A DNA stretch of 64,000 nucleotides from Tetrapyrgos nigripes. Its lineage: Eukaryota > Basidiomycota > Agaricomycetes > Agaricales > Campanellaceae. Below, piece after piece: positions 20,318-31,101 of the stretch (positions are counted from its first letter, which is position 1; each line of letters begins with the position of its first letter). The position numbers and the translations under genes were made by a program. Below the pieces are notes generated by a model that made no database searches, was not told the origin of the DNA, and worked only from the letters and a program-made list of their open reading frames with translations. The stretch lies in NCBI GenBank assembly GCA_013368315.1, contig JAACJM010000079.1, positions 287,717 to 351,716 of the forward strand, written 5' to 3'.

Positions 20318-22243
20318 TGAGAGTCCGTCTTCTGCTTGAAAGGATTTTGCCGGTACATGCTGTAATTCAAAATCAAATAATCGACACCAAGATACCCACC
20401 ACAGCATCGGAGCATTAGAAACATCATCTGGCTCCTTTAGCATCTTCACTAGAGACTTAGCATCATATTCGAGATGGAAATGTACCCCCACATGCGATGT
20501 CTGAGTTCTTTCAGCGCTCTATACACCCCGTATACCTCTGTCTTCAGTTGACCGTAATTTTGCTCGGTTTTGTTGAATGTACATGAACCAAATATAGCAG
20601 GGCGTTTGATCTTGTCTCTCACCTGGTATACTACCCATCCAGCACCTTCCCAAGAAGAATCTATGGCAACAACCATCAGCCCCTTGTCCGACTCTCTAGG
20701 GGGTCGCGTAATTAGCAATGCCGCCGGGTAATCGATCTTGATGAGTACCGGAGGACGAGTGATCCTGTACTTTAGTAACTCGAAAGCTTCCAGAGCTTCG
20801 GTTGAGAAAAAGAATTTAGTTTCAATGCGTAACAAAAGCGTAAACAGCTTCACTATGAGAGCGAACCCCTTGATCCACCTATGGCCTACTCCCGCCGTGC
20901 CCAAGAAACCTCGTACTTCGGAAACATTAGCTGGAATGGGCCAATCCATAATCTTACGAATCATCAACAGTTCCATAATCCATCCTTCCAACGCCACTAC
21001 TGTCCCCACAATTCGCAATCTATCTGTCATCAGAACAGCTTTTCAACCCTGAAGCAGTGATTCCAGCCTCTATCAAAGCGCCCAACACCATGTCCAACCT
21101 CTGTATGTATTCCCACACAAATCGCCTAATACGAGGATTACCCTCGATACACTCCTCCTCGTATCTCATTGGCGGTCCTCTAAGCCCACAGTCGTCCACG
21201 AAATTCTTCGCGTAGTCCTGTACAGAAATGAGTGCATGTTGCACGCACCTTTGGAATTCTTGTACCGAGTTGGTGTACCCTTGGACTAGTGTGCATTGCT
21301 GTCTGGCACCGATTTCCGTGTGGAAGGCTTGAAGAGGTCGAGAATGTGGAGCAACCCACCACGTGTTGAACCCAGAGAATAAGTCCAATAGGCCATAAAG
21401 CGAGTATCCAACGAAGTCTTTGGCAAAATTGTTTACGTTGGGGGGCAAGGCCAAGTCCTGAATAGAAACTGCATTAAGTTCTTCCAAGTTTACTACTAAC
21501 CTTACGCCTTTCTTTTTGGCTACCGCAAACATAGAGGATTGGTATGAAGAAGTCGTTGGCTCGAATCTTCCTGCCGCTTCTTCGTCCTTGATTTGCTGAA
21601 TTACTTGGTCTCTGATAGCCAGGGGTGCCTTGATCGCAGGTCGTTGCCAGGGCGTATGCTCAATCACATAGAGTTCGTAATCAGCATAATACTTATGAGA
21701 GAAACAACCCTTTTCGGCATAGACGAAGGCAAACGCCATTTCTCGTTTCACTACAACAAAACATAGTAAGTTAAGTTCATCAGGAGAGAATGCACTTTTG
21801 TCAACTTGTTCCAACATATCTTCGAGGCGTTCACGAGTTACTCTGGACCCAAATGTAAGCTGTTGGTAAGGGACAGGGTTAAGTGGTAACATCAAGGGAA
21901 TAGGGGAAGGAATCGGTTTGTATACTTGCGCTTCTGGCTTTGGCATATAGGTTGGAACAGGTCGATACTTCCTATGGACAGGCTTGTATCTTCTTTTGGT
22001 GAGGTTAACGTCGTAGATAGGCGCAAATGCTCTTTCAGTCCAAGAAGTAGAAATTATAGAGTCAGCAGATCTCATTGTACAATAGGCATAATCACGAATG
22101 AAAGGATCAAACTCGAGAGGAGGGTTGAGAGAAAGAAGTGAATCAAAATCAGAGAACTCATCATTTCCCATAAGAGCTTCTAGTGATCTTCCAAGAGTCG
22201 CTGGAGACAAGTCGAAGACCCTCGTACTCGGCTCCGCCGTCAA
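20318..22243 (-). pseudogene. Inner gypsy reverse transcriptase - RNase H, frameshifted
   Basis: RT motifs on the minus strand: RLVVNLEELNAVSIQDLALP, then LYGLLDLFSGFNTWWV (first Asp), then YAKNFVDDCGLRGP with an FVDD active site. Thumb: IMDWPIPANVSEVRGFLGTA. RNase H: VVAIDSSWEGAGWVVYQV, then QNYGQLKTEVYGVYRALKEL, ending LQHVPAKSFQAEDGLS. Two frame changes are seen: an A run near 21040 (between the RT and thumb ORFs) and a G run near 20478. The protease-RT join near 22243 also needs a -1 shift in a run of five T. Confidence 0.85.
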
Positions 22244-22998
22244 AAATCCTCGGAGTATGGAACTTCGGAATAGTCCTCAATCCTGGAAAAGTGGACATGT
22301 CTGTCGATAGACGCTGCGTTTCTCTTGTCGTCCGGATCAGTAACCATGATAGCTACCGAAGGCGGACCCTTCTTGATACCATCTTTCCATAGGTATAGCT
22401 TGGCTTTGCCGGTACGACCTCCATAGTCTAATCTTGCTGCGAAATGATGAAGGAATGGTTGTCCGAGTATGATATCCTGCTTGTCTAAGTCGTTGTTAGC
22501 AACAAAGATATGATGGGAAAACTCATGTTTCCCGATCATTAGCAGCGCATCGGTTACAACCCCCTTTAGGGGTTCAGCATTCCCATGTACCCCTCGAAGA
22601 GACCACCTGGTCCCCTCATAATCCACCGGCAAGCCCAACATCTTGGGGATTTCGTGACTCATGAGGTTGAGCTCGGATCCAGAGTCTATCATGGCTGTAA
22701 ATACTTTCCCTCCTATCGTAACCTCCATCTTTCCCGTACTCATTCCATAGAATTTCTCCTTATCCATCACCACCGCATTTGAATAATGCATAAGAAACTC
22801 TTCTAGCCTCTCGGGATTTCCAACGTGCAACGAAGAAGTAGTGGAAGGAAAGGAAGAGGAAGGCGATTGATTAACAGAGAACTCAGCTTCTTTGGTGCTA
22901 TACTCCCGTTTCGTGCATGTGCTTTCTGTGAAAATCCTCTGGAGAGCAGGGCTCGATCCAATGATCTGCCCTATAGGAAGGGACACCTCCTGGTTCAT
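22240..22998 (-). CDS. Inner gypsy aspartic protease
   Basis: An open 252-codon frame on the minus strand with the retropepsin active site MIDSGSELNLMS, a flap-like VHGNAEPLKG, and DIILGQPFLHHFAARLD with the hydrophobic-hydrophobic-Gly signature. It processes the Gag-Pol polyprotein. The apparent first residue is a non-ATG codon, so it is probably translated as part of a larger polyprotein. It ends in TTT TGA exactly where the RT frame begins one base back. Confidence 0.85.
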   Translation of the reverse strand: MNQEVSLPIGQIIGSSPALQRIFTESTCTKREYSTKEAEFSVNQSPSSSFPSTTSSLHVGNPERLEEFLMHYSNAVVMDKEKFYGMSTGKMEVTIGGKVFTAMIDSGSELNLMSHEIPKMLGLPVDYEGTRWSLRGVHGNAEPLKGVVTDALLMIGKHEFSHHIFVANNDLDKQDIILGQPFLHHFAARLDYGGRTGKAKLYLWKDGIKKGPPSVAIMVTDPDDKRNAASIDRHVHFSRIEDYSEVPYSEDF

Positions 22999-23061
22999 AA
23001 TGTAGTCGTAGATTTTCTGTAAGTCAGCCTTTTCAGAGAGAGTTGAAGTATGTCCCTCTTG

Positions 23062-24833
23062 TCAATTTACTGGATTAGTCAGAGGTTGGATTTCTACTTT
23101 CCGTTGCGGAGGAGCTTGAGGTGGTTGCCTAGCTACTTGAGGAGAAGGATCGTTGGTTTGTCGAGTAGATGGAATGTTAGGGGTCTGAGCCACTTGCAGT
23201 GGAGTCGGTCTAGGTTGTCGAGACTGCTGAGGACGAAGAATCGAGTTGGGCGAAGGGTTTTCGGGTCTTTGCGTTGGATCATAACGGTTGTTTGTCTTTT
23301 GAGACCTAGTTGTAGGGTTGGAGTACACGAAATCGTCTTCTTCTTCTTCAGGTGCCATGTAGTAAGACTTGTATTCGTCAGTTGGTCCTAAGTTCCTGAC
23401 AGCAAACGCATCGGTTAGTACATCTCTTTGATCAAATACCAAACCCATAGAGTGGCCCGATCTCGTAGCAGACATGTGAGGGGAACGTCTCTTGTCATGT
23501 TGGAGGAGGATTGCGAAGAAGTCTGTGGAAGTTTGGTAATAGATTGAAGGTAGTGAGCCACCCCTCCTTTGAATCCAGGAGGGATACGAGGAAGATTTAG
23601 TCCATCCGGGAGAAGATACCTATTCATATTGGGTTCCTGAATGATCAGATTATTGCGAAGTAATCCTGCTGTCAGAGGAAAAAATCTCGGATGCATTCTG
23701 TGCGTATTGACTTCTCCACACATGAAACACCTTTCAAGTCAGCATTTCCATCATTGGAAGAGGTCCATTGAACTTGCTCATGAACAATGTGAGATTGAGA
23801 CTCATTTCCTGGAACTGTTTCGCCAGGTTGTCCATATGTGATGTCCCAGTTCGGACCGGAGCCATTTGTCGTTGGTGTTGAGCGTTCGATTGGAGAGAAG
23901 GGTTGACAGGCAGCTGTTGTGAAGGGCCTACTCGATTTCCATCTAGATCTAGCCTTACCTGATTCTTGTATGCTTGCTCGGAAGACACCCAAGGAGTGGT
24001 ATAGAGATTGTTAGCACCAAAGCAAGTCTTAAGAATGCTTACCGATTCCGTGACTGTAGGAGCCGTCTTTGGAGTCCTCTTTGCTTCCGGAAGGGCTTCA
24101 ATGTACCAACTTTTTACTGACTTCAGAAGTCCAGCAATGAAGTAGTAGTTGCGCTGCTGTTTGGTAATAGACTGGTCAACTACAAGGGCATTAGCGAATT
24201 TTAGATAGGCAATTCGGTACTTATCAATGTCCTTAGAAGACTCGAAAGTCCCATTCTCATTGTGGTTTTGGCAGAAGTCAAGTAAGTCTTGATGAGTGAC
24301 CTTGGGCTTCGAGTCGTACTCGGAATAGATCGAGTAGAGAACTTCCTTAGCCTTGTCCCAGGTGTACTCGTCATTACCTTTCACGAATGCGTCTTCATAC
24401 CTGATGACGTCTCATACTTCAAGAGAGGAATACCTTAACACGTATGGCATCAATTTGTCGAAATTAAGAATCCCAGCGTTTCGAGCGAGTTGTTCAAGAT
24501 TATCAAGAAAAGACGAGACCTCGGTTCCATCAAATACCGGGCCCCGGCTGTGCCAGGCAAAGGCATAGGTACCAGGACAAAAGAATGAGACGAGGACATC
24601 GCAACAGATGTGTCAAGAGAGGTTCCAGATCCAGATTGCACGACGTTTACACGAGGTCCAGTACTGAAAGCAGCGGAAGATGGGTTAAAGGAAGAGGTGG
24701 AGGAGGGAGTTTGACTAGACTGGTTATCTGACCCAGCATGATCGTCGCTACCAGCAGACGGCGCAGAAGCACCACTTTCAGTATTTTGGTTGACAGAGAA
24801 GAGATTGTCGGTTTGATTGATCTGAGAACCCAT
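23062..24833 (-). pseudogene. Inner gypsy gag, broken
   Basis: ATG 24833 (MGSQINQTDNLFSVNQNTE) opens a Ser-rich N-terminus that loses frame near 24545. The capsid-like part then reads FDGTEVSSFLDNLEQLARN, a TGA at 24412-24414, then DAFVKGNDEYTWDKAKEVL through KRTPKTAPTVTESVSILKTC. A knuckle-like CFMCGEVNTHRMH is near 23.72 kb after another shift, followed by a Pro/Gln-rich linker to about 23062. The layout matches agaricomycete gypsy elements with Gag and protease in one chain. Confidence 0.75.
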
Positions 24834-24949
24834 GATATCAGATGAGGAGTGTGGTGGAGGAATAAGGAAGGGGAAGACAGAACCAGAGTAAGAATTTCAG
24901 TCCGAGATTTCGGAATACCAGATAAACCCCCTGCAGTGGTCACCAATTA

Positions 24950-25743
24950 TGGGGAGACGCTCGTCCAAGCGAGGACGAAGAGGTGTAGTGGTCGAACCTC
25001 GGAGAACAAAGTAAGAGAGTAAGGGAGACGCGTCAACGTGACTAAACGCGTGTAGTAGAAAAGGAAAGGTGACTAAGGCTCAGGCTCGGGGAAGGCTCGG
25101 GGATGCTCTAGGATCAAGTAAAGGCTCGGTTTCGTTGGCTCAGGCTCGGCTCGAGTGCGGAATGACAGCAGGGAAAGAGAGATGAATTTACAATGCAGAT
25201 ACAATGTACTTATACTCTTCAACCTGTCCCCAGTGCCCCAAGAGAAAACAGTAATATCACTAAATCGAGAAAATGTCTGAGTACAAGTTCTGTAAAATGA
25301 CGCAGGAATGAAGGATGGGAGGGATCGTAAGGAACTCGCAACAGATAGGGGAACGACTGAATAAGAAGAAGATGTCATAAAGGACGGCTTTGACAGCCAG
25401 GGCGAAAGAGACCGTGTGCAAAGATAAAAATACTTCCTCAAAGCCCTTTACCAGTTCACCCGTCTCCCTCTCGTCGGTGGACCATCAGACATAGGTACGA
25501 CACATCGAGGGCCCCCAAACCCGTACACTTGCTCAAGGTGTAGATGTGAAGGATGGGACAGACGGAGAGGAATCAAGGATAGCCGGATCGGGACTAGTCG
25601 AGAAGTGAGGGAAGACATAGACGAGAAAGAAGGGAGTTTGTACCTGGTTGGAGGTAACATGATAGAACAGAGAAGAATACATGTTAAGGGTGAAAATAAA
25701 GAAAGAGAAGGTTTCGATGGGAGGGGCAGATGTCCCTACCACA
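24950..25743 (-). repeat. Inner gypsy 5' LTR (right copy on plus strand)
   Basis: Pairs with 15650-16444. Next to it on the element's inner side the minus strand reads ATTGGTGACCACTGCAGG. This is in the primer-binding position, although a match to a specific tRNA 3' end is not asserted. Confidence 0.92.
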
Positions 25744-26854
25744 CTATGAAGATAGACCTACCTTTCTACAAGTGATTTGTGCATTATTTAAACAATTTAT
25801 ACATGAGAGATCACTTAGTACAGTAGCTGACCAGTTCAAAACGGTTGGATATGCTGAAAATCGAGGTATCAAAGGCATGTTTAGAGATCTTACTAGATTT
25901 TCTAAGTGCATGCCTAGCCCTCCTGATGTTTACTCCTTCAAACGTCAAATATTCTTCTCTGTCCCTATGTCGATGGCAAAAGAGATGACACGTACCGTTA
26001 CCGCTGAACGAAACACTGTTGACCAGATCGTAAAGGCAGGAATAGCCTATGAAAAGGGTCATAGCGCATTCAAGTATTATGAACAAGCACGTTCATCTCG
26101 AGAAAAACGTGCTGATGCAATGTCAAATAATGACCGCAGACGTCAATCACCTAGACGACTACAAAAGGTCAATGATCGACGATACAGCGTGCCTGTCCAT
26201 AATAAGGATAGACGGGGTACTCCTAAAGGCAATCACCATTCAACTAGTCAGCCAAATAAGGAAACCTCGCAGTTATCTACACACAACCAGCAAAATACTC
26301 AAAAACCGAAAGGAGTTTGTTGGGATTGTGGCAAATCTGGAGTCATGAGAGGACACCCAGGTTGTAAGAAGACTGGCCTACCTAGCACCGACCGTATTTT
26401 TCAAATGGTTGATGAAAGTGGTAGTGCCACACGAGTTCGCTTATTCCGGATCTCGGCAGAAGAAGCCATTACGGATAAGGCCGTTGCCGATGCCGGTAAT
26501 GATGTCAAAACGCCGAGTCTCCTAAATGACGCAGAGATATGGGACCGGTATGACAGTGAAGACTCTTCTAGTCAGTTTGAAGGTTCACAATATGAATCCG
26601 ATGCTGCTGATGAGGAATATTTCCAGGATGGAGCCCCAGAACATATGGGATTCATGAGAGAAAATAATGAATATGAGTTTGAATACCCTGAGAGAATGGG
26701 TATGATGCACTACGATTCAGACTTGGACTCAGTATCATCATATGATACTGCTATCGAAGACTTATCAGACTCATGCATGTCTGATGCAGAGTCAATACAC
26801 TCAGTGGACACTTTGAGTGATATTGATGAACTTGATGAACACAAAACCAGCTAA
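25744..26854 (+). CDS. Outer gypsy gag, 3' part with zinc knuckle
   Basis: Directly continues the Gag core cut at 15650: YEDRPTFLQVICALFKQFIH, then MFRDLTRFSKCMPSPPDVYS. A basic Arg/Gln-rich stretch follows, then a single Cys/His knuckle, CWDCGKSGVMRGHPGC, at about 26320-26365. The C-terminal 130 residues are very acidic (repeated Asp/Glu/Ser, MSDAESIHSVDTLSDIDELD). The stop is at 26852-26854 and the frame is open throughout. It would bind and package RNA. Confidence 0.8.
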
Positions 26855-26877
26855 ATATCAATGAATATTTGCGGTCT

Positions 26878-27361
26878 ATGACTACCACAAAAGATGGTGG
26901 ATTCAAGGCTACATTGGAAGCATCTAAAATTGAATTACCTCGAAGCAGAACGCGTCCCAAGCGTACTGTTTCGGAGAATCGATGCTTATCCGCATTTGTT
27001 GAAATAAACGGCATGCGTGCATTTGCACTATTCGGGAAGCACTGCTGACACTATAAGCCCTGATTTTGCGAGAGCTGCTGACTTAAAAGTATTTCGACTT
27101 GAAAGTCCAGTGGTATTGCAGTTAGGCACCAAGGGCAGCCGTGGAAATATATTTTATGGTTGCACATCACCATACCGGTTTGGAGATGGTGAAAATGTTG
27201 TAACCAATCGCGATTACTTTGACATTGCGAATATAGACCGGTATGATCTAGTAATTGGTACCGTGTTCATGCGTAGGCATGGAATTGCCTTGGACTTCCA
27301 GTATGATATGGTTCGCGTTTGTGGCAAACCCATTCCCACTCTTTCTGAGGGGAGGAAGTAA
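26878..27361 (+). pseudogene. Outer gypsy aspartic protease with active-site lesion
   Basis: ATG 26878 (MTTTKDGGFKATLEASKIEL) leads to LSAFVEINGMRAFALF, then the frame breaks and resumes as SGSTADTISPDFARAADLKV. In place of Asp-Ser/Thr-Gly the sequence reads TTC GGG AAGC, so the catalytic Asp codon is missing; a 5-nt loss would explain both the gap and the frame change. Downstream YDLVIGTVFMRRHGIALDF matches the second conserved protease segment. Confidence 0.78.
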
Positions 27362-27588
27362 AGGAATTAGCTCGTCGTCATTCGAAAAATGTTTCGTCTG
27401 ACATTCAATTAAAAAACGATGAGCAAATCGAGGTAAAAAGACGACCTCGTAAGTATGGTGTTGAGCAGAAGCATCATAGTACAGTAGCTGATCCAAGACA
27501 GCTCAGCAAGAAATCTTCACATTGACTAGACGGTCACAAAAATAATCTTCGATCCAATAGTGTTCAGCCACCATGGAGTCGGAGATCG

Positions 27589-30500
27589 GTGACTGTTGAA
27601 GATGTTGTAGATGAAGAAAACGAAGACTTACGCATTGGAATGAACCGTCAACTTCCTATATTATTAGGACCAGATGACGAGATAAGTGTTGATGATATTG
27701 AACATATCGTTGACGAAGTGACTTCTGGAACATTTTCTGACTCAAAACTGAATGGAAAATTGAAAGAAGTGGCTGACCTGGTAGACGAATTTTCTGTGGC
27801 AAAATTCTCAGAGAAATTTGTGAACCAGGTTGAAAGTGGTTACAGATCTAACCATTTACACCCAGTAGAAGCATTCAAAGCTGCTACTGAGAAATTTAGT
27901 GATCGTGTTGGTCATGAGTCTATTATATCTGAACAGACTTACACCACAGAAGATATACCTCGTCTTCGCCAACAGTGGTTAGACAGTTGTAAAGATATTA
28001 TGAGTGGAGTGCCCGAAACATTACCTCCCATGAGAGAAGTAAATCATACTATCCCTCTCGAAGACAAGAGCAAGAAGTATAGATATTACTTACCTCGATG
28101 CCCTGACTCACTCCGAAGTCAGTTGGCAGAGAAGATTGCTAAATATACACGTGCCGGTTGGTGGAAGCCAATGGCTGTATCAAATGCCGTTCCGATGTTA
28201 TGCATACCAAAAAAGGACGGTACGCTACGCACACCTATGGACTGTAGGGAACGTAATGCCAACACTGTAAAGGATGTTACACCTTTACCAGATCAAGATC
28301 GAGTACGTATGCAATGCGCAAGCAAGAAAATTCGATCTAAGATTGATCTGTCAGATGCATACGAGCAAATACGTATTGTTGAAGAAGACGTATGGAAAAC
28401 GGCCTTTTCAACAGTCAGTGGTACTTTTGTAAGTACTGTTATGCAGCAAGGTGACTGTAATGCACCTTCGACTTTTCAACGATTAATGAATCACATATTC
28501 AGAGATTTATTCGTATTCAGTGATTCAATCGGGGATCACGAAAAGCACTTATCTTTGGTTTTTGATAAGTTGCGAGAACAACACTTGTTCTTGAAGGCAA
28601 AGAAGGTACAACTTTACGCAGAAGTACTTGAATGCCTAGGACATGTAATAGACGACTCTGGCCTGCATGCAGATGCAGATAAGTTGGCTCAGATTCGTAA
28701 TTGGAGAACTCCTAGAAATTATGAGGATATTCAAAAATTCTTGGGACTTGTAAACTATCTGGGACATTTCCTACCTGATATAAGTGCATGGACAACACCA
28801 CTATCAGAAATGTCAAAGAATGGACAGCCTTTCTTTTGGAGAGACATTCATGATGTCTGCATGCAGAATATTAAAAACCTCTGCTGTAAAGTACCTATAC
28901 TCAAGCCAATTGACCCTAGGAATTCTGAGCCTATATGGGTAATAACTGATGCTTCAGTCACTGGGGTTGGTGGAATGTATGGTCAAGGACCTACATGGCA
29001 GACATGTCGCCCAGCAGGTTTTATGTCGAAAAAATTCACTGACGCACAGCGAAATTATCGAGTATTTGAAACTGAAATGCTTGTCATTTTAGAAGCGCTT
29101 CTAAAATGGGAAGATAAGCTGATAGGCTATCGTGTTCATGTAGTAACAGATCACGAAGCATTACAGTTTTTCCAGACTCAAAAACGACTGTCAAGTCGTC
29201 AAATGAGATGGATGGAGTATCTTGCTCGATTCGACATTGACATAACCTACATTAAAGGTGTCAATAATCGAGTAGCAGACGCATTATCGCGCTACTATGA
29301 GTCAGACACATATGATGAGCAGCACCATCCTCATGAGTATGTAAACGCTGACATTCGGCTTGATAAGTCTGGAGATGACTTACCTATTGGTCGTAAAGAT
29401 GAACTCAACACACTAGTTGAGCACATACGTGTAATGACTAGGGCTACAACTAAGCAAGCCGTTGAACCACGAGATATTGAAGCTGCAGAGATGGAAGCTT
29501 CTCGTGAGCCGGATGAACCAGATAACGGTGTTACAGCTTCATTTGAGAACCCAACAATACTTGAATCACGTAGTAGAGGAAAGGATTTACTTACCACAAT
29601 GGAAAGTTATCCAAACTTCACAGGTGAAGTGAAAAGATATTATGAAAATGATACCTTATTCTCCAAAATTTTGGAGAAGTCAGAGGATCATCCTCGATTC
29701 ACAGTTGAGGATGGTCTAATTTGGACTACTAATCGTATTGGTGAAAAGGTCCTTTGCATCCCTAATGCACCAAAAGGATTGAAATCCTTGCGCAGTTTGA
29801 TTCTTGAGCAAGGACATCAAACTGTAGGCCACTTTGGACCCCAACGTACTGCGGACTACATCCGTCGATGGTACTGGTGGCCCAGAATCTATGGGATGAC
29901 CGATGATTTTTGCAAGTCATGTGAATCCTGTCATAGCGCTAAGGGTAATTATCAGCCACCCGCCGGTAAATTACATCCGTTGCCCATTCCTACGCGTCCA
30001 TGGCAGTCAATTGGCATGGATTTCATTGGACCTTTCCCCGAAGTGAAAGGATTCAATTACTTGTGGGTAATCATATGCCGACTTACCTCTCAAGTCCATT
30101 TAATCCCTTGTAATACAAAGGATACAGCTATTGATTTATCATTGAAGTATTTACAAGAGATTGTACGTCTACATGGGTTACCAGAATCCATAGTCTCGGA
30201 CCGAGATTCAAAGTTTACTTCCACATGGTGGCGGGAACTGCATAGAATTTTGGGTGCGAAGTTATTAATGTCAACTTCATTTCATCCTCAAACCGATGGA
30301 ATTACGGAACGAGCGAACCGTTCAATTGCTCAAATTTTCCGGTCAACGATCCGAGCGGATCAAAAAGACTGGCTAACCAAAGTACCTGTGGTTGAATTTG
30401 CACTAAATTCTAGTGTCAATGAAACGACGGGATTTGCACCTTTTGAATTGAACCATGGATACATACCTTCCATGCTTCTTGACATTAAGGGGAAAAAGGA

Positions 30501-30906
30501 CGTACCTGCGGGTATTCGTGCTTATGCCATACAAGTTATGCAGAATTTATTTGATGCTCATGATGCTATCATAGCTTCACCTGTTTCTCAAACACATCAA
30601 GCAAATAAAAAACATAGGCCTGAACCTGAACTGAAAGAAGGTTCCAAGGTGTACTTATCCACAAAAAATTTGAAGCTACCGAAAGGCAGAGCCTCAAAGT
30701 TACTCCCTAAATTTGTGGGACCATATAAAATCATCAAAGCATGATCTGACTCCTCTAACTACCAATTGGAGTTACCTGACGAGCTAAAAAGCCGTCGTGT
30801 GCATGATGTTTTCCATGTCAGCTTACTGCGGCCATATGTCGAGTCCGATGCATTATTGTTTCCAGGGCGTACAGTCGTGGACAACCAAACACGACAATTT
30901 TTGTAA
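27589..30906 (+). pseudogene. Outer gypsy pol: RT - RNase H - integrase, with YxDD deleted and a late TGA
   Basis: One frame of 1051 codons. RT fingers and palm: MLCIPKKDGTLRTPMDCRER and KIDLSDAYEQIRI (first Asp). Where FVYxDDI is expected the text jumps from NHIFRD to LFVFSDSIGDHEKHL, so about a dozen residues including the catalytic Asp pair are missing without loss of frame. RNase H has WVITDASVTGVGG, FETEMLVILEAL, VVTDHEALQ and NRVADALSR. Integrase has GHFGPQRTADYIRRWYWWP then CESCH, DFIGPFPE, IVSDRDSKFTSTWW and SFHPQTDGITERANRS (D-D-E complete). A TGA at 30742-30744 stops it, after which the same frame continues as LELPDELKSRRVHDVFHVS. Confidence 0.9.
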
Positions 30907-31101
30907 TTGGTGGATCGCGGCAGATCGGCTGCATTTGAGGCGAAAATAGGAGCAGATTTGTACTCAGGGAACCGAAATACGTCGAAAAAAGCACTTCCGA
31001 GGGCTTTCCCACGGTTTTTTGGGAACGGCCAAATTTTTGGAAGATTTTCCCGAACATGTAAAGGCTGGATTCAGGTCAGATCTGGGTCAAAGTCTACGAG
31101 A

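Larger units (their letters stand above)
15650..25743 (-). mobile_element. Inner Ty3/gypsy-like retrotransposon inserted antisense in outer gag
   Basis: LTRs 15650-16444 (795 bp) and 24950-25743 (794 bp); on the element's own strand they read TGTGGTAGGG to CTCCCCCA. Flanking CTAT at 15644-15647 and 25744-25747 suggests a short target duplication, though the exact LTR edge is ambiguous by two bases. On the minus strand the order is gag, protease, RT, RNase H, integrase and an additional ORF. Outer gag reads on directly at 25744 (YEDRPTFLQVICAL). Confidence 0.9.

Noticed and set aside
22234..22250. Programmed -1 frameshift between protease and RT of inner gypsy
   Set aside because: The run of five T next to TGA could allow slippage, but it is not a canonical slippery heptamer and similar homopolymer shifts occur elsewhere in the element; an indel is simpler.
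18842..24414. Programmed stop readthrough or TGA recoding in inner gypsy
   Set aside because: Five stops scattered in gag, RNase H and integrase, plus frameshifts and CpG-only LTR divergence, fit decay much better.
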